Of a stretch of 64,000 nucleotides of DNA, positions 1 through 8,073 are shown piece by piece. The stretch is from Microbacterium terrae. Its GTDB lineage: Bacteria; Actinomycetota; Actinomycetes; Actinomycetales; Microbacteriaceae. The notes under the pieces are model-generated. The model ran no database searches and had not been told where the DNA came from. It saw nothing but the letters and a program-made list of their open reading frames with translations. Positions within the stretch are counted from its first letter, which is position 1. Every line of letters starts with the position of its first letter. Location: assembly GCF_017831975.1 (NCBI RefSeq), contig NZ_JAFDSS010000001.1, positions 2,728,001 to 2,792,000 of the forward strand, read 5' to 3'. The translations under genes were made by a program, and so were the position numbers.

Positions 1-67
1 GCACGAGCACGCCGAGGCCCACAGCCACGCCGAGGCCCACAGCCACGCCGGTCACGGGCACCCGTGA
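1..67 (+). CDS. Urease accessory protein, C-terminal tail (partial; probably UreG)
   Basis: Only the last 21 codons are inside the window, reading in frame from base 2 and ending at TGA 65-67. The tail is histidine-rich, built on the repeated hexapeptide AEAHSH and ending in AGHGHP. Bases 11-28 and 29-46 are a perfect 18-bp tandem repeat. His-rich ends are a nickel-storage feature of urease accessory proteins (UreE or UreG). UreG is favoured because ureD follows directly, as in actinobacterial ureABCEFGD operons. The stop overlaps the GTG of ureD (GTGA), which indicates translational coupling. The upstream part is missing, so UreE cannot be excluded. Confidence 0.6.
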   Translation, partial: HEHAEAHSHAEAHSHAGHGHP

Positions 68-876
68 TCCCGACCGTCGTCGAGATCCGGCCGCGGGGCG
101 AGGGAGTCACGTGCTCCCTCGAGGGCGACCTCGTCGTTCCGCGGCTGATCCGGCGGCGGGGCCGATCGGTCGATGTCGCCCTCGTCGCCGGGCGGGCGAT
201 GCTCCTCCCCGGCGACGAGGTGCGCATCCGCATTCTCGTGGGCGCGGGCTGCGCGCTCAGCCTCGTCGACATCGGCGGGCTCGTGGTCTACGGCCGGAGC
301 GACGATGACGCCCACGCGGACCGCGAGTCGCAGTGGCACGCGCACGCCGACCTCGCCGCCGACGCCCGGCTCACCTGGCTGGGCCTGCCCACCGTGATCA
401 CCGCGGCGGGCACCCTGGTGCGGTCGCTGACGATCGCGCTCGCACCCGGCGCCACGGCGACGCTGCGCGAGACGCTCGTGCTGGGCCGCAGCGGCGAGCG
501 GGGCGGGCGCCTCCACTCCGACACGGACGTCACGGATGCCGCGGGCCCGATCCTGCGTGAGACCCTCGCCATCCGCGGCGACGAACCCGTCGTCGGCATC
601 CTCGGGTCGGCCCGTGTGATGGACAGCGTCGTCGCCGTCGGCGCCGACGCCGGGCTCGACGCGGTGCCGGGCACCACGCTCCTCGACCTCGACCGCAGTG
701 GTGCCGTGCTCCGGTATCTCGGCGACGCCGCGCACGACAGTCCTCTCAGCGGCAGCATCCTCGCGGACGGTCGCGTCACGCCCGCGGCAGCCGCCCGCCC
801 GGCATCCCCCCAGCCGCACTCGTCGCACGTCGCGACCGAGGCTCTCCCTCTCCCGTCACCCAGCCAGACCCCCTGA
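64..876 (+). CDS. ureD: Urease accessory protein UreD
   Basis: UreD (UreH) is the scaffold that binds apo-urease and, with UreF and UreG, delivers nickel to the active site. The 270-residue product carries the family core: a conserved gain-of-metal style segment around residues 45-75 (GDEVRIRILVGAGCALSLVD and following GGLVVYGR) and the later GGRLHSDTDV region. Length is normal for the family. The GTG start overlaps the upstream stop by four bases (GTGA). The last ~45 residues are Pro/Ala/Ser-rich and unlike the conserved core. The gene ends 28 bp before a metal transporter component, so the operon appears to continue into nickel uptake. Confidence 0.85.
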   Translation: MIPTVVEIRPRGEGVTCSLEGDLVVPRLIRRRGRSVDVALVAGRAMLLPGDEVRIRILVGAGCALSLVDIGGLVVYGRSDDDAHADRESQWHAHADLAADARLTWLGLPTVITAAGTLVRSLTIALAPGATATLRETLVLGRSGERGGRLHSDTDVTDAAGPILRETLAIRGDEPVVGILGSARVMDSVVAVGADAGLDAVPGTTLLDLDRSGAVLRYLGDAAHDSPLSGSILADGRVTPAAAARPASPQPHSSHVATEALPLPSPSQTP

Positions 877-904
877 CCAGCCAGACCCCCTGAAAGGACA
901 CATC

Positions 905-1843
905 ATGCACGTCGCAGACCACTTCCTCACACCAGAGGCCTCCGTCGTCACGGGCGTCGTCGCCGCCGGTGCCGTCGCGGCGGCGATCACCGTCGGCCGT
1001 CCGCGATTCAGCGGCACCCGGATCGCCCTGGCCGGGGCCACGGCAGCCGTGATCTTCGGCGCCCAGATGGTGAACTTCCCGGTGCTCGACGGCACCAGCG
1101 GCCATCTCATGGGCGGCGTGCTCGCCACGGCGCTGGTCGGACCCCGGCTCGCGCTGATGGCCATGACCGGGGTGCTCGCACTCCAGTCGATCGTGTTCGG
1201 CGACGGCGGCATCACCGCCCTGGGCACGAACATCCTGCTGATGGGCGTGGTGCCCATCGCGGTCGCTGTGGGCATGCGGTCGCTCGCCCGCGCCGCAGGT
1301 GCCGACCGATTCGTCCGCACGACGGCGGGCGCCGCCGCTCTGGTCTCCGTCCCGGCCGGGGCCCTGACCCTCGTCGCGCTCTACGCCCTCGGCGGCACGG
1401 GAACGGTGGAGCTCGGGGCGATGGCGGTGTCGATGACCGGCGTGCACCTTCTCATCGGCCTCGGTGAGGTGCTGATCACGGTGGGTGTGCTCTCGATCGT
1501 GATGCTGGTCGCCCCGGGCGCCGCGGAGTGGGACCCGCGGCCGGCGGCGCGCACCGCACCGCTGCGCGCCGGAGTCGCACTCACCACGAGCGCACTCGTG
1601 TTCTCGACTGCGCTCGCCGCCGTCGCGGCATCCACTCCCGACGGTCTCGAGAGCGTCGTCGCCTCGTACAGCCTGCCCGTCGGCGACACGCTCGTCACCG
1701 GGGTGCCGCTGCTGAGCGACTACGGCTCGATCGCAGGCACGAGCATCCTCCTCGTCGGCGTCATCGGCGTCCTCGCCGCGGGCGCCCTGACTGCAGCGCT
1801 GTCGGCGCCGATGCTCACGTGCCGCGCGCCGATCGGGGCCTGA
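905..1843 (+). CDS. CbiM/NikM-type cobalt/nickel ECF transporter S component
   Basis: Integral membrane substrate-binding component for Co2+/Ni2+ of the ECF type. The N terminus is Met-His (MHVADHF), where the free amino group and His2 bind metal in the family. The motif QMVNFPV...GTSGHL at about residues 55-72 supplies the further histidine. About eight hydrophobic segments follow, and the PDGLESV motif near residue 240 is the mark of a fused NikN/CbiN-type small component. A good ribosome site (GAAAGGA) lies before ATG 905. Its position directly after ureD points to nickel supply for urease. No CbiQ (T) or CbiO (ATPase) gene follows; the next gene is unrelated. Either it works without the energising module or uses one encoded elsewhere. 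Confidence 0.85.
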   Translation: MHVADHFLTPEASVVTGVVAAGAVAAAITVGRPRFSGTRIALAGATAAVIFGAQMVNFPVLDGTSGHLMGGVLATALVGPRLALMAMTGVLALQSIVFGDGGITALGTNILLMGVVPIAVAVGMRSLARAAGADRFVRTTAGAAALVSVPAGALTLVALYALGGTGTVELGAMAVSMTGVHLLIGLGEVLITVGVLSIVMLVAPGAAEWDPRPAARTAPLRAGVALTTSALVFSTALAAVAASTPDGLESVVASYSLPVGDTLVTGVPLLSDYGSIAGTSILLVGVIGVLAAGALTAALSAPMLTCRAPIGA

Positions 1844-2038
1844 CGTGCGGATGCGGGGCCGCCGCTCCGCCGGCGGCCCCGCACTCCTCGGGCGACTCCG
1901 CGCCGCCCTGCCACCCCCGGCACGAGGGTTCGCGCACCGCAGGGCTGTTCGCGCGGCGGTCGCGCCGATACCGTGTAGTCGCGCGGGGTCGGCGCTCGTC
2001 AGAGGCGCATTCTCCGCCTCGACGTGAGGGAGTTCCCG

Positions 2039-2710
2039 ATGACCGACGCGACACCCGGATCCGAACTGATCACCCCGGCGCAGTTCCACGCGGCATCCGG
2101 TGTCACGGACTGGCGCGTCACGGCGACCGGTCCGCAGGCCGTCTTCCTGGCGGACTCCCTCGCCGAAGCCGCGGCGCTCGTCGCGCCGATCGTCGCGGCC
2201 GCCGAGCGTCACGGCATCCTCCCCGACGTCGATCTGCGACCCGAGGCGATCGTCGTGCGCGTCCCGTACCGCGACCCGGAGGGGATTCCGGCTGCTGCGC
2301 CGGAGTTCGCGGCATCCGTCTCGCGCACGGCTGCCGAGCTGCGGCTGGCCGCCGATCCCGCACGCGCGCAGGCGATCGGCATCTACGTCGCACAGCACTC
2401 GGGCGCCGACGTCCGCCCCTTCTTCACCGCGGCTCTCGGCTACGACGACTTCGGCGACTCGGATGCGATCGATCCCCTGCGGTGCGGACCCCAGCTGGCG
2501 TTCAACCCGATCACGGGCGACGCCCCCGCGCGAGGCCGGACGCACTTCGATGTCTTCGTGCCCGCCGATCAGGCGCAGGCGCGGGTGGATGCGGCGCTCG
2601 CCGCCGGCGGGCGGCTCGTCGACGACACGCATGCGCCCGCCTGGTGGTCGCTCGCGTCGCCCGACAACCACGGCGTCGACATCGCGTCCTGGACCGACAC
2701 CTTCGGCTGA
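2039..2710 (+). CDS. Pterin-4a-carbinolamine dehydratase-like domain fused to a VOC (glyoxalase-like) domain
   Basis: Two-domain soluble protein of 223 residues. Residues 1-80 resemble the small PCD/DCoH fold, with a start like F-x-A-S-G-V-x-D-W and a HGILPDVDLRPEAIVVRV strand-helix-strand. Residues 95-223 look like a VOC half-barrel (ARGRTHFDVFVPADQAQARV then WWSLASPDNHGVDIASW). The catalytic histidine cluster of true PCD enzymes is not clear, so dehydratase activity is uncertain. The start at ATG 2039 is chosen for its GAGGGA ribosome site; an in-frame GTG lies at 2024. Such fusions recur in Actinobacteria. Substrate unknown. The ~195 bp between the transporter gene and this gene hold no recognisable feature. 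Confidence 0.65.
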   Translation: MTDATPGSELITPAQFHAASGVTDWRVTATGPQAVFLADSLAEAAALVAPIVAAAERHGILPDVDLRPEAIVVRVPYRDPEGIPAAAPEFAASVSRTAAELRLAADPARAQAIGIYVAQHSGADVRPFFTAALGYDDFGDSDAIDPLRCGPQLAFNPITGDAPARGRTHFDVFVPADQAQARVDAALAAGGRLVDDTHAPAWWSLASPDNHGVDIASWTDTFG

Positions 2711-2748
2711 GCCGGGCGCCCCCGCTTGCCCGAGCTCAGCGACCCCGA

Positions 2749-3750
2749 TCACCGCCCGATGACGGCGACGATCGGGCGGTGGTCGCTGCCGCGGTCGTCG
2801 AATGACGTGACCACGGTGACGTCGTGCACCGTCCACGCCGACCCGACGAGCACGTGGTCGATCGGCGCGGCGAGCCAGGCAGGAACCGACGTCGGCCACG
2901 TTCCCGTCGCCGCGGCGCCGGCCTCGTCGGCGGCGTCCCGGCAGTCGCCGATGAGCCCCTCCCGGCCGTACGCGGAGAGGTGGTCGACGGTCGCGTTGAG
3001 GTCGCCGGCGACGATCACGTCGGGCCCGTCGCACTGCTCTGCGACCCAGGCCAGGCCCGCCCGCCACCGGTCCATCTCGTCGGGCAGGGGAGGCATCGGA
3101 TGCGCGGCGACGATCACGGGCCCGCTCCCGTCGACGGGCCGCCACACGCCGCTCGGCACCCCCGGACTCGACCCGGCGGCCGGGTCGACCCGGTATTCGC
3201 CGAGGTCGGCGGCGATGAGCACCGACGTCGGCAGAGGCGAGTCGCCCGATTCGCCGTAGGTGGTACCGGCTCGCATCTCGCGCCCGGCGAGCGCGACGAT
3301 CCGTGCGACCTCCGCCGCAGCGGCCGCCCCGGTCTCGGGGAGGCTGACGACGTCGGCATCCGTCTCGACGACGAGCTCCGCGATGCTCTCCGGCGACGCG
3401 GCCCCGCCGAGGGTGTTCCATGCGACGATCACGAGGTCGCCACCGGGCACGGTGTCACCGCTGCCGCGCGCGAGCAGGACGGTGCCGCTGCCGACGGACG
3501 TGGCTGCGAGCACGAGCGCGATGCCGGCGGCCACGCCCCATCGCCGCCGGAGCACCGCGACCAACGCGGCGACGCACGCGAGCACGAGGAGTGCGATCGC
3601 GACAGGCCCACGGAATGCCAGGACCTGAGCGACGACCGGCGCCAGCTGCGCACCCACGGCCTGCGGCCAGACGATCAGCACGGCCACGGGAGCACCCACG
3701 GCAAGAGTCACGAGAAGGGGGATGTGGTGCGGCTGTCGTTTCGGCATCAT
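2749..3750 (-). CDS. Endonuclease/exonuclease/phosphatase (EEP) family membrane protein
   Basis: Three hydrophobic segments fill residues 8-95, followed by an extracytoplasmic or cytoplasmic EEP domain. Family signs are the start VAWNTLGG, the acidic VVSLPET (the metal-binding Glu), GPVIVAAHPMPP, the VIVAGDLNAT motif (Asp-x-Asn) and the terminal DRGSDHRPIVA with the catalytic Asp-His. Length (333 aa) fits the actinobacterial membrane-anchored subgroup. Substrate is unknown: phosphodiesters of nucleic acid or lipid are possible. Two adjacent ATG codons (3750 and 3747) can start it. The gene is divergent from the oxidoreductase at 3870. Confidence 0.75.
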   Translation of the reverse strand: MMPKRQPHHIPLLVTLAVGAPVAVLIVWPQAVGAQLAPVVAQVLAFRGPVAIALLVLACVAALVAVLRRRWGVAAGIALVLAATSVGSGTVLLARGSGDTVPGGDLVIVAWNTLGGAASPESIAELVVETDADVVSLPETGAAAAAEVARIVALAGREMRAGTTYGESGDSPLPTSVLIAADLGEYRVDPAAGSSPGVPSGVWRPVDGSGPVIVAAHPMPPLPDEMDRWRAGLAWVAEQCDGPDVIVAGDLNATVDHLSAYGREGLIGDCRDAADEAGAAATGTWPTSVPAWLAAPIDHVLVGSAWTVHDVTVVTSFDDRGSDHRPIVAVIGR

Positions 3751-3869
3751 CTACAGTCAACAGGCCGTGAGGCCGGAGTCACACTCACGACCCGGAATTC
3801 ATACGCGGCCGGGAGACTTGCACCCCCATGGACCTGATCGGTCCGCCCAGCTCTGAAAGAAGTACTGTC

Positions 3870-4847
3870 ATGCGCGCTCTCACCCACTCCAGCTTCGGCC
3901 CGGCAGAAGACGTCCTCACCGTCGACGATCGTCCGCTCCCCGTTCCCGGGCCGGGTGAGGTGCGGGTGCGCACCGTGCTCTCCCCCATCCACAACCACGA
4001 CATCTGGACCGTCCGCGGCACCTACGGGTACAAGCCGGAGCTCCCCGCGCAGTCCGGCACGGAGGCGTTCGGCGTCGTCGACGCGCTCGGAGAGGGCGTC
4101 GACGCGCTCTCCGTCGGCCAGCGGGTGTCGACCGGCGGCACGTTCGGCGTCTGGGCCGAGTACTTCACCGCCCGCGCCGGTGCGCTCATCCCCGTTCCCG
4201 ACGGAGTGCCCGACGAGGTGGCCGCCCAGCTGGTGTCGATGCCGTTCAGCGCCATCAGCCTGCTCGACTTCCTTGCCCTCAGCGAGGGCGACTGGCTCGT
4301 GCAGAACACCGCGAACGGCGCCGTCGGGCGCATGGTCGCGCAGCTCGCGAGGGCGCGCGGCATCAACGTCGTCGGCCTGGTGCGCCGCGCCGCAGGTGTC
4401 GACGAGCTGCGCGAACAGGGCATCGACAATGTGGTCGCGACCGACGCCGACGACTGGCGCGACCGGGTCGCCGCGATCACGGGCGGCGCCCCGATCATCG
4501 CCGGGGTCGACTCGGTGGGCGGGGCCTCCGCGGGCGAGGTGCTCTCGCTCCTCGCCGAGAACGGCACCCTCGTCGTGTTCGGCGCGATGGCGTCGCCCGT
4601 CATGGAGCTCGGCTCGGGCGACGTGATCTTCAAGCAGATCACCGTGAAGGGCTTCTGGGGCAGCAAGGTGAGCAGTGCGATGGATGCCGCGACCCGCGGC
4701 CGCCTGTTCGGCGAGCTTCTCACCCGCATCTCGTCGGGCGAGCTCACCCTGCCGGTCTCTGCGATCTACTCGTTCGACGACATCGCCGACGCCGCACGCG
4801 CCAGCATGACCGCCGGTCGCGTCGGCAAGGTGCTGCTCCGGCCGTAA
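3870..4847 (+). CDS. Zinc-type alcohol dehydrogenase/quinone oxidoreductase family (MDR)
   Basis: Medium-chain dehydrogenase/reductase of 325 residues. The GroES-like N half (PGPGEVRVRTVLSPIHNHD) is followed by a Rossmann half with the NTANGAVGRMVAQLAR dinucleotide-binding segment near residue 140. The structural-zinc cysteines are absent, as in the enoyl reductase/quinone reductase branch. NADPH-dependent reduction of an enal, enone or quinone is likely, but no substrate can be assigned. ATG 3870 has a GAAAGAAG ribosome site 6-8 bases upstream; an upstream in-frame ATG at 3828 lacks one. A strong inverted repeat follows the stop. Confidence 0.75.
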   Translation: MRALTHSSFGPAEDVLTVDDRPLPVPGPGEVRVRTVLSPIHNHDIWTVRGTYGYKPELPAQSGTEAFGVVDALGEGVDALSVGQRVSTGGTFGVWAEYFTARAGALIPVPDGVPDEVAAQLVSMPFSAISLLDFLALSEGDWLVQNTANGAVGRMVAQLARARGINVVGLVRRAAGVDELREQGIDNVVATDADDWRDRVAAITGGAPIIAGVDSVGGASAGEVLSLLAENGTLVVFGAMASPVMELGSGDVIFKQITVKGFWGSKVSSAMDAATRGRLFGELLTRISSGELTLPVSAIYSFDDIADAARASMTAGRVGKVLLRP

Positions 4848-4899
4848 GACCGCCGCGAGCCGCGGGCCACCCGCGGTGAGACGCAGCGACCGGGCGTGA

Positions 4900-4930
4900 G
4901 GAGTGCGGGCAGCGACAGGGCCCGCACTCC
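4900..4930. terminator. Bidirectional hairpin between convergent genes
   Basis: Arms 4900-4910 (GGAGTGCGGGC) and 4920-4930 pair perfectly over 11 bp around a 9-nt loop. It sits between the stop of the oxidoreductase (+) and the stop of the anti-sigma gene (-), so it can serve both. No T tract follows, as is common in high-GC Actinobacteria. Confidence 0.6.
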
Positions 4931-4944
4931 GGGTGTGCACGTCG

Positions 4945-5817
4945 TCACAGTCCTGTCAGCTCGCCCCGCACGATCGAGTCTCCGGAGTGGGCCGGGTCGC
5001 CGTCGATCGGCTCGACCGACACGTCGACCAGGCTGTACTCGTCGAGGTCTACACCATCCGGGACGGCGAAGGTTCCGGAGTCGCCGTCGAGCACGCCCAG
5101 ACTGATGAGCGCGCCGGCGTCGTTTCGGATCAGCCACACCTCGCGGTAGGTGTCGGCGACCACACCGCCCTCGACGCTGACCACGAGCGCGCGGGAACCG
5201 TCCCTGGCCACCTCGACGTCGGCGACGCCCGCAGCGTCGGGGTGATCGGGGAACGGGTCGAGCGCCGCCTGGGCGACCGTCGTCGGCTGGTTCACGGCGT
5301 TGATCACCCACGCGCCGATCCCGACCCCGGCGACGAGCGCGAGCGATGCGGCGAGGGCGAACAGCCCGCGCGCGCGTCGGCCCGTCCGACCGGCTGCGGG
5401 CCGGTCGGACACGGCGGCCCCGGTGTCTCGGTAAGCCGAGGGCGCGGGCGCGGCGTCTCGGGGGTCGCCGGGCGCGGCGTCGGTGTCGGTGTCGGCGTCA
5501 TCCTGCGGCGCGGACCCCGACAGGGACGACGGGGTGCCGTGGGGCGGCGGGAACGCAGCATCCGCCACGGCGGCACCGGCAGCCGACGCGGCCGATCCCA
5601 GCCCCACCTCGGCCGCGATCGCGTCCCAGACGCGGTCGGGTGGCGACTCGAGGCCGACGTCGGCGGCCGTGGTGCGGGCGACCTCGACGGTGACTTTCAG
5701 CTCGTCGATCTCGGCCGCGCAGATCTCGCATTCGCGAAGATGGGCGCAGTCGGCCAGGGATGCCGCGGCCTCGCCGAGCGCGAGGAGCGCGATCTGCTCC
5801 GGATCAAGATGCGACAT
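4945..5817 (-). CDS. Anti-sigma factor, RskA type (zinc-containing ZAS domain, one membrane segment)
   Basis: Regulated inhibitor of the sigma factor encoded just upstream. The cytoplasmic N domain contains the ZAS signature H-x3-C-x2-C (HLRECEIC, about residues 26-33). A disordered Asp/Pro/Ala-rich stretch follows, then one transmembrane helix (about 150-172) and an outer RskA-like C domain with the PTTVAQAALDPFPDHP and DTYREVWLIRNDAGALISLG motifs. The gene overlaps the sigma gene by 14 bp, so the pair is co-translated. In mycobacteria RskA is cleaved across the membrane to free SigK; the same is inferred here from architecture only. Confidence 0.88.
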   Translation of the reverse strand: MSHLDPEQIALLALGEAAASLADCAHLRECEICAAEIDELKVTVEVARTTAADVGLESPPDRVWDAIAAEVGLGSAASAAGAAVADAAFPPPHGTPSSLSGSAPQDDADTDTDAAPGDPRDAAPAPSAYRDTGAAVSDRPAAGRTGRRARGLFALAASLALVAGVGIGAWVINAVNQPTTVAQAALDPFPDHPDAAGVADVEVARDGSRALVVSVEGGVVADTYREVWLIRNDAGALISLGVLDGDSGTFAVPDGVDLDEYSLVDVSVEPIDGDPAHSGDSIVRGELTGL

Positions 5818-6358
5818 GGGAGACCTCCAATCTGTCGCGCATTCGGTGAAGACTTCGTCGGATGTGGCTCTTGACGGTGCCGATCGGCATGTCGAGCCGC
5901 TGGGATATCTGGGAGTGGGTCAGGTCATCGTAGAAGGCGAGCCTCACGACGGCCTGCGCATCGGGTTCGAGCTGCTCGATCTCGTTGGCCACCAGCAGAC
6001 TGTCGGCCAGATCGGGCGGCTCGCGCACGAGATCTTCGGGTGACGTGGTGCGCAGCACCTCCTCCTGCACGGCTCGCACGCGGGCTCTCGCCTCGTGCGC
6101 GTCGGCGATGCGGCGCCGCGCGATGACGATCAGCCAGGTCGACAGCTTGGCCTTGCCGCGGTCGAACGAGGCGCGCGACGTCCACGCCGACACGAACGTG
6201 CGCTGCGTGACGTCTTCGGCGTCGCCCCGGTCGCCGAGCGAGCGCAGGGCCAGCGTGAACACGACGGGCGACCAGCGGCGGTAGATCTCCTCCAGCGCAC
6301 GCTCGTCACCGTCGCGGAATCGCGACGCGAGGTCGTTCTCGATGTCTTCGTCGTTCAT
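5804..6358 (-). CDS. ECF RNA polymerase sigma factor, SigK-like
   Basis: A 184-residue ECF sigma factor. Region 2 spans about residues 22-90 (LEEIYRRWSPVVFTLALRSLGD, DAEDVTQRTFVSAW, FDRGKAKLSTWLIVIARRRIAD). Region 4 spans about 125-180 (ARLAFYDDLTHSQISQRL-type helix-turn-helix ending GTVKSHIRRSLHRMRDRL). Partner and order (sigma, then RskA-type anti-sigma), plus a fasciclin gene next door, match the mycobacterial SigK system. GAGGAAG precedes ATG 6358. It is the third gene of a four-gene operon (DUF4397, sortase, sigma, anti-sigma) reading from 7869, so it probably autoregulates through the promoter at 7936-7964. Confidence 0.88.
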   Translation of the reverse strand: MNDEDIENDLASRFRDGDERALEEIYRRWSPVVFTLALRSLGDRGDAEDVTQRTFVSAWTSRASFDRGKAKLSTWLIVIARRRIADAHEARARVRAVQEEVLRTTSPEDLVREPPDLADSLLVANEIEQLEPDAQAVVRLAFYDDLTHSQISQRLDMPIGTVKSHIRRSLHRMRDRLEVSHVAS

Positions 6359-6370
6359 CGACGGTCTTCC

Positions 6371-7042
6371 TCAGTCTGGGATCGGCAGGGCGACGGCGAC
6401 CACATTGTCACGGTAGCGCCCCGTCGCGGAATCGAAAGGTCCGCCGCAGGTGATGATGACGAGCGCGGATGCGCCGTCCCGGCGGAAGATCTCATCGGTG
6501 GGAAGCTGCGCCTTCTCGTGGTATTCGACGCTCTCGACGCGGTAGGCCCGGGTGGCACCGTGCTCGTCGACGACGACCACCTCGCCGCCCGGCGTCAGAT
6601 CGCGCAGTCGTGCGAGCGGTCCGATCGGATAGGCCGGCGCGTCGACGTGGGCTGACAGCACCATATGACCCTCCGTCGAGACTGCGTCGGGTCCGAACCG
6701 ATACCAGCCGGCCACCGCGGGGTCCTCGGGGAGCTCCATCTGCGAGCTGTCATCGACCCCGACCGGCGCGACAGGCATGTGGACCCCGATCGCGTCGATC
6801 TCGAGCCGCGTCGGCGCCACCGACGACTCGGCCGGCACGACCGCCGCCGAGGTGACCGGCACGTCGACCGCGGGTGTGGCTGCCGGTCTGGGCGTCGTCG
6901 TCGGCGAGGAGGTCGCGGCGGACTCGGCCACGCCCGCCCCCGGCGAGCCGCACGCGACGAGGGATGCCGCGAGCACGGCGGCCACCATCAGGCCCGCAGC
7001 GCGGGTCCCGATGACCCCGGCCCGCGGCATCCCTGTGCTCAC
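6371..7042 (-). CDS. Class F sortase (lipoprotein-type leader)
   Basis: Cysteine transpeptidase of the actinobacterial class F group. It has a leader ending in a lipobox-like LAASLVAC and a Ser/Thr/Pro-rich linker. The sortase barrel follows: RLEIDAIGVHMPV, the catalytic histidine in HMVLSAHVD, the catalytic cysteine in VIITCGG, and an arginine seven residues later (GRYRDN). GTG 7042 overlaps the stop of the DUF4397 gene by four bases (GTGA); ATG 7030 is an alternative. The upstream DUF4397 protein ends with a membrane helix and Arg-rich tail, which makes it a possible substrate or partner, though it has no LPxTG motif. Confidence 0.85.
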   Translation of the reverse strand: MSTGMPRAGVIGTRAAGLMVAAVLAASLVACGSPGAGVAESAATSSPTTTPRPAATPAVDVPVTSAAVVPAESSVAPTRLEIDAIGVHMPVAPVGVDDSSQMELPEDPAVAGWYRFGPDAVSTEGHMVLSAHVDAPAYPIGPLARLRDLTPGGEVVVVDEHGATRAYRVESVEYHEKAQLPTDEIFRRDGASALVIITCGGPFDSATGRYRDNVVAVALPIPD

Positions 7043-7869
7043 GCGTCCTGCGAGGCCCGGCGACGGACCACCACGACACCGGCGGTGACCGCGAACGCGA
7101 TCACGGCAGCCGCTCCGACGATCCACAGGGCCGTCATCTGCGCGTCGCGCTCGGCGAGGTAGCCGGCGGTGCCGGACGGCACGCCGTCGGGGCTGGAGTG
7201 CAGACCGGTGATGTTCTGCACGGCGAGGTCGAGGTTGCCCGCCTCGGCGCTGCCCCAGGCGTACACGATCGTCAAGGCTCCCTCGTCGACCGTGACGTCG
7301 GCCGGGCCGATGACCGGGTCGGTCGTGCCTTCCAGTGCGACGGCGGCAGAGATGGTGCCGGCGGCGAGGTCGAGGCTCGACTCGTCGGGGTTGACCAGAC
7401 CGGTGATCACCGCGGTGTCGCCGGCGAGGACGTCGACGGCCGGCGCAGCGGCGACGTGACGCACGGTGAGTCGCCCCTCACCTGCGGCGGTGGCCGAGAG
7501 GTCGTTGCTGAACGCCGTGACCGTGGGATCGCCCGCCTCGTCCAGGTGCGCCGCGGCGGTGTAGCTCATGGTCGCCTCGAGGGTCAGAGTGATCGGGCCG
7601 AGCACGGGAGAGCTGTCGTCGGCGGCATCGGTCGCCGTCAGGGCCACCTCGTAGTCGCCCGCGGGCAGGTCGAGCGGGCCGGCGAGGTCGCCCGGCTGGA
7701 AGTCGTCGATGGTCAGCTCGCCGTTGACGTAGACGTCGACGGGAGTGTCGGGGATGCCGTGCAGCACCGACAGGTCGGCGCTGGTGTCGGAGATCGCCGA
7801 GGCGGGCAGGGCGAGGCCGAGGGCCGCGACCAGCCCGGCCGCGATGCCGGCTGCAGTGGTCTTGCGCAT
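7039..7869 (-). CDS. DUF4397 domain surface protein
   Basis: Exported protein of 276 residues. A signal peptide (residues 1-27, cut after ALPASA) precedes two DUF4397 units: LSVLHGIPDTPVDVYVNGE... and RLTVRHVAAAPAVDVLAG... The C terminus has a membrane helix (about 245-268) and an Arg-rich stop-transfer tail (VVVRRRASQDA), resembling a sortase-sorted anchor without an evident sorting motif. ATG 7869 has a CTGGAG ribosome site. It is the first gene of the operon with sortase, sigma and anti-sigma, and carries a SigK-like promoter at 7936-7964. Function in the envelope is unknown. Confidence 0.82.
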   Translation of the reverse strand: MRKTTAAGIAAGLVAALGLALPASAISDTSADLSVLHGIPDTPVDVYVNGELTIDDFQPGDLAGPLDLPAGDYEVALTATDAADDSSPVLGPITLTLEATMSYTAAAHLDEAGDPTVTAFSNDLSATAAGEGRLTVRHVAAAPAVDVLAGDTAVITGLVNPDESSLDLAAGTISAAVALEGTTDPVIGPADVTVDEGALTIVYAWGSAEAGNLDLAVQNITGLHSSPDGVPSGTAGYLAERDAQMTALWIVGAAAVIAFAVTAGVVVVRRRASQDA

Positions 7870-7935
7870 GATGTGCTCCAGTTCGGGCGGAGGTCTCCGC
7901 ATCGATCGGGCTCCTGGTGGTGCCGTCGCCTGGTG

Positions 7936-7964
7936 TCTTCCGGCGCAGGGGACGAAACGGATGC
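7936..7964 (-). promoter_or_regulatory. Putative SigK-type promoter for the DUF4397-sortase-sigma-anti-sigma operon
   Basis: On the minus strand, GCATCC (7964-7959), a 16-nt spacer, then CGGAAGA (7942-7936). The start codon lies about 60 bp beyond the expected initiation point. The same two boxes with the same spacer face the fasciclin gene. They resemble the CATCC/CGAAT-type boxes described for mycobacterial SigK; this assignment is inference. Confidence 0.55.
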
Positions 7965-7999
7965 AGCCCCACTGGGAATCGTCGAATCCGCGGCTGGGT

Positions 8000-8028
8000 G
8001 CATCCGCAGCATCCGATCCTCCGGAATA
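8000..8028 (+). promoter_or_regulatory. Putative SigK-type promoter for the fasciclin gene
   Basis: GCATCC (8000-8005), a 16-nt spacer, then CGGAATA (8022-8028), about 45 bp before the fasciclin ATG. It mirrors the promoter at 7936-7964 in sequence and spacing. Two independent copies with identical spacing in one divergent intergenic region support a shared sigma factor, most simply the SigK-like one encoded next to it. Confidence 0.55.
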
Positions 8029-8073
8029 CCCCTTCGCGAGCCGTCCGGCCCGCAGGCATCGAAGGAGCTGACC

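Noticed and set aside
776..3421. An 881-codon open frame on the minus strand
   Set aside because: Antisense to the cobalt/nickel transporter and PCD/VOC genes; composition is Arg/Gly-rich and shows no domain.
8000..8040. A GGAAT/CGTC-type ECF promoter upstream of the fasciclin gene
   Set aside because: The two boxes are only 14 bases apart, and no equivalent exists on the other strand; the GCATCC-N16-CGGAATA reading fits both divergent sides.
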